Origin: Faucicola tetraodonis | GTDB lineage: Bacteria; Pseudomonadota; Gammaproteobacteria; Pseudomonadales; Moraxellaceae | Strand: one strand, 5' to 3' | DNA length: 64,000 nucleotides | NCBI GenBank assembly: GCA_032017425.1 | Contig: DALZPW010000001.1 | Part shown: positions 43,178-50,405 of the stretch, in pieces | Position numbering within the stretch: the stretch's first letter is position 1 | Layout: every line of letters begins with the position of its first letter | Notes under the pieces: generated by a model | Told to the model about the DNA's origin: nothing | What the model saw: only the letters and a program-made list of their open reading frames with translations | Database searches by the model: none | Made by a program: the position numbers and the translations under genes

Positions 43178-44482
43178 TTATTCGGCGCTAGATTGAATAG
43201 CGCGCCAACCGATATCACGGCGATATTGCATACCATCGAAGCTAATAGCGCCACAAACTGCTAAGGCTTTGGTTTGGGCATCCAAAATATCGTCACCGAG
43301 CGCCGTCACGCAAACCACACGGCCGCCATTGGTGATAATTTCACCATTGTCAAAGGCTTTGGTACCTGCGTGGAAAACTTTGACATCCATATCCGTTTGC
43401 CCATACTGTGACTCAAGCGTTGGTAACCCATGGATGACATCGCCGCTACTTGCACTTTCTGGATAGCCTTTGCTAGCCAGTACCACACCCAAGGCAGGAC
43501 GCTCATCCCACTCAGTTTGTTTGGGAAGGTTGCCATCCAACCCTAATGCTATCAAATCGACCATTGAGCCTTTTAGGCGCATCATAATGGGCTGTGTTTC
43601 TGGGTCACCAAAACGGCAGTTAAATTCAATCACATAGGGGTCATTGTGGTCATCAATCATCAAGCCTGCGTACAAAAATCCCGTATAAGGCGTGCCATTG
43701 GCATTCATGGCGTCGACCACTGGCTGAATCACACGGGCAATCACCTTGTCATGTACTTGCTGCGTCACCACGGGCGCAGGTGAGTAAGCACCCATACCGC
43801 CTGTATTAAGACCGGTATCACCTTCGCCAATACGCTTGTGATCTTGGCTGGTTGCCATCGGTAAGATATGGTTGCCATCTATCATACAAATGAAGCTGGC
43901 TTCTTCGCCTTGCAAGAACTGCTCAATCACCACACGGCTGCCCGCATCACCAAATTTGTTGCCCGATAACATATCATTGATGGCGTCAATGGCTTCTTGT
44001 TCGCTCATCGCCACAATCACGCCTTTACCTGCGGCTAAACCATCGGCTTTGATGACAATCGGCGCGCCTTCAGATTTCACATAAGCAATCGCTTGCTCAG
44101 CATCGCTAAAAGTTTGGTATTTGGCGGTAGGAATATGGTGTTTTATCATAAAATCTTTGGCAAAGGCTTTTGACCCTTCAAGCTGCGCGCAATACGCTGT
44201 GGGTCCCCAAGCTTTGATACCTGCTTTTGTTAAGTCATCGACCATACCTGCCACAAGTGGCGCTTCAGGACCAACCAGCACAAAGGCAATGTCATTGTCT
44301 TGGCAAAATTGAATCACCGCCGCATGGTCTTTGACGTTTAAATCGACATTTTGTAATTTGTGTTCAAGCGCTGTGCCCGCATTGCCGTTGGCAACAAAAA
44401 CTGTGCTAACTTTGCTATCTTTGGCGCATTGCCATGCCAATGCGTGCTCACGTCCACCTGTGCCAATCACTAAAATATTCAT
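43178..44482 (-). CDS. purD: Phosphoribosylamine--glycine ligase
   Basis: ATP-grasp ligase forming glycinamide ribonucleotide in de novo purine synthesis. The 434-residue protein opens with MNILVIGTGGREHALAWQ and contains VLVGPEAPLVAGMVDDL, ATP-grasp blocks VIKADGLAAGKGVIVAMSEQEA and EEASFICMIDGNHILPMATSQDHKRIGEGDTGLNTGGMGAYSPAPVV, and GFLYAGLMIDDHNDPYVIEFNCRFGDPETQPIM. Length agrees with E. coli PurD. The usual purH partner is absent, so it is a single gene, divergent from rnhB by 68 bp. Confidence 0.98.
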   Translation of the reverse strand: MNILVIGTGGREHALAWQCAKDSKVSTVFVANGNAGTALEHKLQNVDLNVKDHAAVIQFCQDNDIAFVLVGPEAPLVAGMVDDLTKAGIKAWGPTAYCAQLEGSKAFAKDFMIKHHIPTAKYQTFSDAEQAIAYVKSEGAPIVIKADGLAAGKGVIVAMSEQEAIDAINDMLSGNKFGDAGSRVVIEQFLQGEEASFICMIDGNHILPMATSQDHKRIGEGDTGLNTGGMGAYSPAPVVTQQVHDKVIARVIQPVVDAMNANGTPYTGFLYAGLMIDDHNDPYVIEFNCRFGDPETQPIMMRLKGSMVDLIALGLDGNLPKQTEWDERPALGVVLASKGYPESASSGDVIHGLPTLESQYGQTDMDVKVFHAGTKAFDNGEIITNGGRVVCVTALGDDILDAQTKALAVCGAISFDGMQYRRDIGWRAIQSSAE

Positions 44483-44550
44483 ATTGTTTCCTTAAAAATG
44501 TAAAATAGCCGTATGGTAGGCATTGTAACAAATTTTGGGATCTAAATTAA

Positions 44551-45273
44551 ATGACAAAGCATTTTATTATTGGTGTGGATGAGGTCGGGCGAGGGCCGTT
44601 ATTGGGGGATGTGGTGGTTTGTGCGCTCATCTTCGATAAGGCGATTTTATCTATCAAAGAAGATAGCCTAAGCACTGATTTACCCACCGCTGATAATGTG
44701 AGTATTAGCCACAATCATCCGCTAAGCGCGCTAACTGACTCCAAAAAACTGTCAGAGAAAAAACGAGAAGCATTATTTTCCTTGATTGAACAAACGGCGA
44801 GTGCGCATCAGGTTGTCAAAATTTCTGCCAGCTTAATAGACCAGCTCAACATCTTACAAGCGACATTACTAGGCATGAAACAAGCGGTGGCAGGCGTGAT
44901 GGCGCAAATGTTAGCGCAATACCCAACGGCGACCTTTAGCGTCATGGTGGATGGCAATAAACTGCCCGTGTTGTTTGACTTGCCCAATTATCAGCAAATT
45001 ACGCATGAGCAAGCGATTGTGAAAGGGGACGGCAAACATGCGTGTATCAGTGGCGCCAGTGTGATTGCCAAAGTGACGCGTGACCGAGACATGGTGGCGT
45101 TGTCAGAGTTATATCCTGATTATGGCATTGAGCAGCATAAAGGCTATCCCACTGCCGCCCATATTCAAGCGATACAACATTACGGTATTTTGCCCATGCA
45201 CCGCAAAAGTTTTGCCCCCATCAAACAGAGGATTTTAGACAAAAAAGGTGAACATACAGTCAATATCCGGTAG
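44551..45273 (+). CDS. rnhB: Ribonuclease HII
   Basis: Cleaves RNA in RNA-DNA hybrids, including single embedded ribonucleotides. The 240-residue protein has the active-site start FIIGVDEVGRGPLLGDVVV (Asp10, Glu11), TDSKKLSEKKREALF, SVMVDGNKLPVLF with the third acidic residue, IVKGDGKHACISGASVIAKVTRDRDM and GIEQHKGYPTAAHIQAIQHYGILPMHRKSFAP. It is about 40 residues longer than E. coli RnhB (198), partly because of an insert of about 25 residues (DSLSTDLPTADNVSISHNH) before the TDSKKLS block. Its last about 30 bases are shared with the 3' end of the opposite-strand RNA gene at 45241-45447. Confidence 0.96.
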   Translation: MTKHFIIGVDEVGRGPLLGDVVVCALIFDKAILSIKEDSLSTDLPTADNVSISHNHPLSALTDSKKLSEKKREALFSLIEQTASAHQVVKISASLIDQLNILQATLLGMKQAVAGVMAQMLAQYPTATFSVMVDGNKLPVLFDLPNYQQITHEQAIVKGDGKHACISGASVIAKVTRDRDMVALSELYPDYGIEQHKGYPTAAHIQAIQHYGILPMHRKSFAPIKQRILDKKGEHTVNIR

Positions 45274-45447
45274 TAATGAGTGCAGGTCTAAAGTCGCCTT
45301 GTGAGCGGGTTTAACTAGTAAGGTGTGCTGAGCATGACAAGTAAAAAGATGGTCTTGCTCGCAGACCTGCAAGCTGTGCCCGATTTGTTTTCAACCTCTC
45401 GGTGGACAGCGCGCCAAACAAGGTCTGATAGTCGCCCTGTATGTTCA
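45241..45447 (-). ncRNA. Probable structured small RNA, about 205 nt, family unknown
   Basis: Between rnhB and the DIP1984 gene, the minus strand has a strong promoter (45453-45480) predicting a start near 45447. The first 11 bases of the transcript, TGAACATACAG (45447-45437), are perfectly complementary to CTGTATGTTCA (45259-45249), which is followed after two bases by TTTTTT (45246-45241). The ends therefore close into a stem with a U tract. Inside, GCTGT/ACAGC and GAGCA-GAC/GTC-TGCTC hairpins are visible, and AGGTCTG near the centre can pair either with an upstream CAGACCT or with a downstream AGACCTGC. Size and paired ends recall 6S RNA, but I cannot match 6S sequence hallmarks, and it lacks tmRNA, RNase P and SRP RNA motifs. 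Confidence 0.7.
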
Positions 45448-45452
45448 AATCC

Positions 45453-45480
45453 ATCATAGCAAATTGTAGGGTTTTTTCAA
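45453..45480 (-). promoter_or_regulatory. Promoter of the small RNA gene
   Basis: On the minus strand TTGAAA (45480-45475), 16 bases, then TATGAT (45458-45453): a near-consensus sigma-70 promoter, six bases beyond the stop of the DIP1984 gene and pointing away from it. Confidence 0.75.
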
Positions 45481-45486
45481 ACTAGC

Positions 45487-45942
45487 TTATACTAAATCAA
45501 TCTGCCAATTAGCGGCTTGCAATTGGATATTTAAGTTTCTGAGTTTGACCGCTATGTCATCTGCTTGTTTTTGCAGTCTGACCGGTTCAATCACTTTTTG
45601 CCATTTAATTTCTCGGTAGCTATAACGATCGCCTTCCGTCTTAGCATTATCAATCGCGGTTTGCAGCAGGCGATGGCGTTCGGCAAGTTCATCACGCTTG
45701 ACTAAAGTGCTCAGCATGGTTGAGCCATCGGGCATGACAGCGATGGCATTGGTACGATGGATATGGTCGATTAACGCATACAGCTCGCTCATGACTTGAT
45801 TGGCTTGTAGCAACAGTTCATTCGGGTTTTCATTTGGGGTATCGCCGTCTTGGACTTTGACGTTTTCAGCAATGCGCGATTTCAAGCTGGCGAGCTTTTT
45901 TTGCATATCGGCACGCCGTAACAAAGCTTCTGCAAGTTTCAT
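45487..45942 (-). CDS. DIP1984-family protein
   Basis: The 151-residue protein fits the DIP1984 family: MKLAEALLRRADMQKKLASLKSRIAENVKVQDGD at the start, ELLLQANQVMSELYALIDHIHRTNAIA in the middle and the conserved-looking RDELAERHRLLQTAIDNAKTEGDRYSYREIKW. It is predicted helical, with two long amphipathic or coiled-coil helices. The function is unknown. ATG 45942 is supported by GGGAG upstream; a start at 45963 is less likely. It follows the glycerophosphodiesterase gene on the opposite side by 35 bp, same strand, so the two may be co-transcribed. Confidence 0.85.
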   Translation of the reverse strand: MKLAEALLRRADMQKKLASLKSRIAENVKVQDGDTPNENPNELLLQANQVMSELYALIDHIHRTNAIAVMPDGSTMLSTLVKRDELAERHRLLQTAIDNAKTEGDRYSYREIKWQKVIEPVRLQKQADDIAVKLRNLNIQLQAANWQIDLV

Positions 45943-45977
45943 GGTTATCTCCCTATTGGTCAATTTAGTGGGTCAAT

Positions 45978-46865
45978 TTAAACGTTAAACTCATATAATT
46001 GGGTTAAAAATTGGGTAGGATAATCTGTAATCACACAATCGACGCCCATCTCAATCAAGCGTTTTGCCACCTCAACTTCATTCACCGTCCAAGCGCTGAC
46101 TGTTAAGCCATAAATTTTGGCAATTTCCAACAGGGCTGGGGTAATAAGCGGATAATAAATGCCCACTTGGCTACAGCCTAACGCACAAGCGCGATTAAAG
46201 GTTTGCAATATTAAATTTTTACCCGCTGCATCAGGCGTCGGTAAAAAAGCAATTTGGCTTGCCAGCGTGGTGTTGGGTTCAAGTGTTTTAGGCTCAAGTG
46301 TTTTGGGTTCAAGTAATAAGCCTGTCGGAAAGTGAAAATTTAAAAATTGCTGTTGGTTTTGAATTTGGTACAAAATATCGGTATCAAAACTGGTCAAAGT
46401 GATGGGTAAAGCTTGCCATATTTCTTGTGATAATAGCCTAAGCAGATTTTTAACCAATAGCGCTGGCTGGGTTTTAGCATGGGTTTTGATTTCCAGTTGA
46501 ATATGGCGAAAGTGTTGCAGATAGGGTAGTAAATCGTCTAGCAACAATATGTGATGTTTTAAAAACCCTAGTTCAAAACGTTGGGAAAAACGCCCATAGT
46601 CCGATTGCACAATGGCATCTAATTCCGCCCATGTTTTATCGGCAATCCACGATTGTTGTCCTGTAAGACGATTTAAGGTTTCATCATGTACCACCACAAA
46701 TTTACCATCGGCGGTCATTTGGACGTCAAATTCAACCCCATCAAGCTGCTTATCATGTTTTTGTAATTGCTGCACATAGGCGAATCCGTCTTGACAGTTC
46801 TCAAGCCGTTCAGCCCGCGCAGCACGATGACCGAGTAAATAATACGTTTGATTTGGATGGCGCAT
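45978..46865 (-). CDS. Glycerophosphodiester phosphodiesterase
   Basis: Hydrolyses glycerophosphodiesters to glycerol-3-phosphate and an alcohol. The 295-residue protein (GDPD TIM barrel) has the catalytic His and metal ligands in LLGHRAARAERLENC, GVEFDVQMTADGKFVVVHDETLNRLTG, IQLEIKTHAK and the late VSAWTVNEVEVAKRLIEMGVDCVITDYP. No signal peptide, so it is cytoplasmic like UgpQ. I start at ATG 46865; a TTG at 46886 is the longer option. Residues around 205-220 carry a tandem LEPKT/LEPKT/LEPNT from an 18-base DNA duplication in a surface loop. Confidence 0.92.
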   Translation of the reverse strand: MRHPNQTYYLLGHRAARAERLENCQDGFAYVQQLQKHDKQLDGVEFDVQMTADGKFVVVHDETLNRLTGQQSWIADKTWAELDAIVQSDYGRFSQRFELGFLKHHILLLDDLLPYLQHFRHIQLEIKTHAKTQPALLVKNLLRLLSQEIWQALPITLTSFDTDILYQIQNQQQFLNFHFPTGLLLEPKTLEPKTLEPNTTLASQIAFLPTPDAAGKNLILQTFNRACALGCSQVGIYYPLITPALLEIAKIYGLTVSAWTVNEVEVAKRLIEMGVDCVITDYPTQFLTQLYEFNV

Positions 46866-47013
46866 ACGATGGCTCGCAATAGACAATAAAATTTTATCAC
46901 TACTAAAAATTATTACAACTAAATTTTATTATAAATAATAGTGAACAACTAGCCAATTTGCAAAACTTTGCTTTATAATGGCATGGTAATAAATTCTGCG
47001 TGAAAGGTGCCTT

Positions 47014-48051
47014 ATGTCTATGATTTTCCCACAAAATACGTTGTCAAAAAAAATGCGTACGCCGTTATTGTTGGCGTGTTTTGCCTTAACCGTTGTGGGA
47101 TGTAGTCGCAATGAGCAAAAAGACGAGCAAACTGGCAGTGCTGCAAGCAGTGAGCAAAAGCCAATTGAGATGTCTGATATTGCCTGTAACAATGAGAAGG
47201 CAACCAGTGCCATTCACAGTTATCTGGTCAATCGCATCGACCAGCAAGCCAAAAAGCAGTCTGACATCATTCAGCAGCAAGCAGGTACGATGGTTGATAT
47301 GACTATCTTGCAAAATGGCTTGTCGCAAGTGGCCATTAACCTAGAGAGTGTGAATGGTAGCAATGGTAAATGCCAAGCGACGGTGTCGTTTAATATGCCT
47401 CAAGCGCAGCTCGATAACGCGGATAAAATTTATACCCGTCTAAAAATGCCAGTCGCCGCCGAGCAAATCGCGTCGCGTGGGTATCAACTGCAAAATAGCA
47501 CATTGGTGGCAAACCCTGTTGGATTTGGGTTATCAGCCAGCGGCACCAATTACCAAGTCAATAGCACAACAGGCGACGATGTGATTGGGCTAGTCGGTGA
47601 GATTATGGCAAATTCGGCATTAGCGCAAACGCTGACCCAACCATCTAATACGCCCTTAGCCGGTTCTTCGGCAGGCGCTATCGCTGTTTTGCCACCTGTG
47701 ACTAGTAGACCCAGTGTCGCTGCCAACAACAGCCAAAATACAACGACCAAACCTGTCAAAAAACAAACGACAGAAAAACCAAAAACCAACAGTGAAAAAA
47801 ACGACAGTGAAAAAACCAAGACTGACGTGACCAACACATCAGACAAGAAAAACACGCAATCAGATAGCGCAGATAAAATATCGGATAAAAAATCTGAGTC
47901 AACCACCTCAAATGCTGATAGCAAATCAACCGCTACTAAGTCAGCGGCTAGCACAAGTACAGACAAATCGACCAAGTCAGTATCGCATGAAAAAGTCCCA
48001 ACCGACACCAATGTCAAATTAACCATTGAAGAAAAAAACGAGCAATACTAA
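47014..48051 (+). CDS. Lipoprotein with a long charged low-complexity tail
   Basis: A 345-residue lipoprotein precursor: basic n-region, hydrophobic LLLACFALTVVGC with the lipid-bearing Cys30, then a globular part to about residue 205 containing two further cysteines (IACNNE and NGKCQA) that could form a disulfide, and a tail of about 130 residues composed mainly of Ser, Thr, Lys, Asp and Asn. I do not recognise a family. The lipid anchor places it in the inner or outer membrane facing the periplasm; the second residue after Cys is Arg, not Asp, which fits outer-membrane sorting. AAAGG precedes the ATG. A TATAAT lies at 46974-46979. Confidence 0.8.
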   Translation: MSMIFPQNTLSKKMRTPLLLACFALTVVGCSRNEQKDEQTGSAASSEQKPIEMSDIACNNEKATSAIHSYLVNRIDQQAKKQSDIIQQQAGTMVDMTILQNGLSQVAINLESVNGSNGKCQATVSFNMPQAQLDNADKIYTRLKMPVAAEQIASRGYQLQNSTLVANPVGFGLSASGTNYQVNSTTGDDVIGLVGEIMANSALAQTLTQPSNTPLAGSSAGAIAVLPPVTSRPSVAANNSQNTTTKPVKKQTTEKPKTNSEKNDSEKTKTDVTNTSDKKNTQSDSADKISDKKSESTTSNADSKSTATKSAASTSTDKSTKSVSHEKVPTDTNVKLTIEEKNEQY

Positions 48052-48193
48052 CGTAAACCACTGTTAAATGACGTGTTCAACGTATGCCACCCAGTCATCA
48101 ATTTGTTTTAGCATGTTTTTAATGTAGTCATGTGACTAACCATAAAACAAATTGATGCGTCAATTCTCTGCCTGCCACCATAAGGATATGAAC

Positions 48194-49375
48194 ATGGCCC
48201 ATTTTGCCCCACAAGTCGCTGTTAAAGCTACCTATATGCGCGGTGGTACATCAAAAGGTACTTTTTTCAAGCTTGATGACCTACCTGAACGCTGCCAAAC
48301 CCCAGGGCAAGCCCGAGATAATTTTTTACTGCGGGTAGTTGGTAGTCCAGATCCGTATGGTAAGCAAATTGACGGTTTGGGGAATGGCTCATCATCAACC
48401 TCCAAAGTGGTGATTTTGTCAAAAACAGACGTTGTGGATCATGATGTGAATTATTTATTCGGTCAGGTCGCCATTGACAAAGCGATGATTGATTGGTCAG
48501 GTAACTGTGGAAACTTAACCGCTGCAGTCGGTTCATTTGCGATTGCCAATGGCTTGGTGGATGCCAGTAAAGTGCCCCAAAATGGCATTTGTGAAGTCCG
48601 AATTTGGCAGCAAAATATCAGCAAAACCATCATCGCGCATGTACCTATGACCGATGGTCAAGTGCAAGAAACGGGCGATTTTGAGCTAGATGGTGTGACT
48701 TTCCCAGCAGCCGAAGTCAAAATTGAATTTATCGACCCTGTGGACAGCGATGGCGATATGTTCCCGACGGGCAACTTGATTGACAAACTTAATGTACCTG
48801 AAATCGGTGAATTTGACGTTACGATGATCAATGCAGGTATCCCAACGATTTTTTTAAATGCCAAAGACTTAGGTTTTACGGGCGCTGAGCTGCAAAAAGA
48901 TATCAACAGCAACCAAGAAATTTTGGCTAAGCTTGAAAAAATCCGTGCTCATGGCGCAGTTAAAATGGGACTGATTGCAGCGTTAACAGAAGCCCAAACC
49001 CGTCAGCATACCCCAAAAATTGCTTGGGTTGCACCCCCCGCTGATTATACCGCCTCTAGTGGCAAAGCAGTCAAGGCAGGCGATATTGATTTGCTTGCCC
49101 GCGCGATGAGCATGGGTCAATTGCACCATGCCATGATGGGTACAGCCTCGGTTGCAATTGGCACTGCAGCGACCATTAAAGGTACGCTAGTCAACCAAGC
49201 AGCAGGTGGCAAAGCTTTGTCTGAAGTACGCTTTGGTCACCCATCAGGCACGCTACTGGTCGGGGGTGAGTCTATGCAAGTGGATGGCAAATGGCAAGCC
49301 AAAAAAGTGTCTATGAGCCGTTCAGCACGCCGTCTGATGGTGGGTGAGGTGTATGTGCCTGGCGATGCGTTTTAA
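48194..49375 (+). CDS. prpF: PrpF-family 2-methylaconitate cis-trans isomerase
   Basis: PrpF isomerises 2-methylaconitate so that the AcnD route of the methylcitrate cycle can proceed during propionate breakdown. The 393-residue protein has the DAP-epimerase-like fold: VKATYMRGGTSKGTFFKLDDLP at the start, LRVVGSPDPYGKQIDGLGNGSSSTSKVVILSK, CGNLTAAVGSFAIANGLV with the catalytic Cys region, INAGIPTIFLNAKDLGFTGAELQKDIN and the C-terminal GHPSGTLLVGG. Start at ATG 48194, eight bases after AAGG. The partners prpB, prpC and acnD are not nearby, so its metabolic role here rests on the family alone; PrpF-like proteins can serve other acids. Confidence 0.9.
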   Translation: MAHFAPQVAVKATYMRGGTSKGTFFKLDDLPERCQTPGQARDNFLLRVVGSPDPYGKQIDGLGNGSSSTSKVVILSKTDVVDHDVNYLFGQVAIDKAMIDWSGNCGNLTAAVGSFAIANGLVDASKVPQNGICEVRIWQQNISKTIIAHVPMTDGQVQETGDFELDGVTFPAAEVKIEFIDPVDSDGDMFPTGNLIDKLNVPEIGEFDVTMINAGIPTIFLNAKDLGFTGAELQKDINSNQEILAKLEKIRAHGAVKMGLIAALTEAQTRQHTPKIAWVAPPADYTASSGKAVKAGDIDLLARAMSMGQLHHAMMGTASVAIGTAATIKGTLVNQAAGGKALSEVRFGHPSGTLLVGGESMQVDGKWQAKKVSMSRSARRLMVGEVYVPGDAF

Positions 49376-49396
49376 TCGACAAATCATTCACAAGCC

Positions 49397-49455
49397 AACT
49401 TATAGCCCAATACCTAAGAGCCTAATACCTAAGTCCCCAATACCTAAGAGCCCAA
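49397..49455 (+). repeat. 15-bp tandem repeats before pgeF
   Basis: The unit CCCAATACCTAAGAG and close variants occur about four times in succession between prpF and pgeF. The final copy ends with AAGAG seven bases before the pgeF ATG and so supplies its ribosome-binding site. The tract is open in the pgeF frame and would read as SPIPK repeats. Confidence 0.8.
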
Positions 49456-49457
49456 TA

Positions 49458-50348
49458 ATGACGGATAACAACTCACACTGGATTGAACTTACGCACGCAC
49501 CAAGCCAAGGGGTAACCGTGGTTCAAACCCTATCTGGCTGTGAGTTTATGCCAAGCATTTCAAGCAATGATGCAGTGGGGCAGTCTAGTTTGAATGCTAT
49601 GTATGGTCAATTTAATCTAGGCTTGCATGTAGGGGATGATAGCATGCAGGTGCATCAAAATCGTGCGCATTTGCTGCAATCCTTGCAACACTATCATCCC
49701 GCATTAAACAGCATTCATTGGCTTAATCAAATCCATGGTAACGACGTTTATCAGGTTACCGATAAAATTGGCGCAGCAGCGATATCTGCTGATGCGCATA
49801 TTACGCGTTTACCAAACGTTGCCTTAGCGATTATGACAGCAGATTGTGTACCCGTCATGATAGCCACCGATGCAGCAGATGATAACAAGCTGATTGCGGC
49901 GATTCACGCTGGCTGGCAAGGTCTTAATAAAAATATCATTGCAAAGACCGTACAAAAAATGGTACACCAGTTTGACTTTGCCGCGGGGGACAATGCGCCT
50001 GCCGAAATGCAGAAGGTCACTCGTGGGTGGCACGCTTGGATAGGCGCTAGCATCGCACAATCAAGCTATGAAGTGGACAGTCGTGTCAAAGATGCCGTGT
50101 TATCAGTGTTAAACGTATCTGAGGCTGTCGCTACCCAGTTGTTTCAACCAAATGCTGATAAGGTCGGTCATTATTTTGCCGATTTGCCTGCAATAGCAGA
50201 ATTACAGCTCAAGGCTTGTGGTATTCATCAGGTGCATAAAAGTGGTTTAGATAGCCATGGGGAAGCACGATTTTATTCGTATCGTCGGCAAACCCAGCAT
50301 CAATTGCCTGCAACAGGTAGAATGGCAACACTGATTTTTATGGACTAA
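49458..50348 (+). CDS. pgeF: PgeF/YfiH-type laccase-domain protein (peptidoglycan editing factor)
   Basis: A cytoplasmic metalloprotein of the multicopper-oxidase-like YfiH family, reported in E. coli to remove mis-incorporated amino acids from UDP-MurNAc precursors. The 296-residue protein has NLGLHVGDDSMQVHQNRAHLL, IHWLNQIHGNDVYQV with the first His, ADAHITRLPNVALAIMTADCVPVMIA with the Cys, AAIHAGWQGLNKNII with the second His, and the final RFYSYRR and GRMATLIFM. The C-terminal Cys often seen before the FxSYRR block is not evident. Start ATG 49458 uses the AAGAG of the repeat tract; the longer frame from 49344 overlaps prpF and translates the repeats. Confidence 0.92.
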   Translation: MTDNNSHWIELTHAPSQGVTVVQTLSGCEFMPSISSNDAVGQSSLNAMYGQFNLGLHVGDDSMQVHQNRAHLLQSLQHYHPALNSIHWLNQIHGNDVYQVTDKIGAAAISADAHITRLPNVALAIMTADCVPVMIATDAADDNKLIAAIHAGWQGLNKNIIAKTVQKMVHQFDFAAGDNAPAEMQKVTRGWHAWIGASIAQSSYEVDSRVKDAVLSVLNVSEAVATQLFQPNADKVGHYFADLPAIAELQLKACGIHQVHKSGLDSHGEARFYSYRRQTQHQLPATGRMATLIFMD

Positions 50349-50358
50349 TTTAATTATA

Positions 50359-50393
50359 AAAAAAGGCAGTATGTTAATCTTACTGCCTTTTTT
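50359..50393. terminator. Bidirectional terminator between pgeF and surA
   Basis: A thirteen-base-pair perfect stem, AAAAAAGGCAGTA 50359-50371 with TACTGCCTTTTTT 50381-50393; T runs on both strands. Confidence 0.9.
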
Positions 50394-50405
50394 GTGAAAG
50401 CTAAA

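Noticed and set aside
45241..45447. Annotation of the RNA gene as 6S, tmRNA or RNase P RNA
   Set aside because: The ends pair and the size is near 6S, but no 6S sequence landmark is recognisable; no tRNA-like domain or tag frame for tmRNA; no GAGGAAAGTCC core for RNase P. Left as family unknown.
47550..48026. Minus-strand frame opposite the lipoprotein tail
   Set aside because: It arises from the biased codon use of the low-complexity tail; hydrophobic LV-rich product without a start signal.
49344..49457. Longer PgeF start overlapping prpF
   Set aside because: It would translate the tandem repeat tract into SPIPK repeats, and the ribosome-binding site fits ATG 49458.
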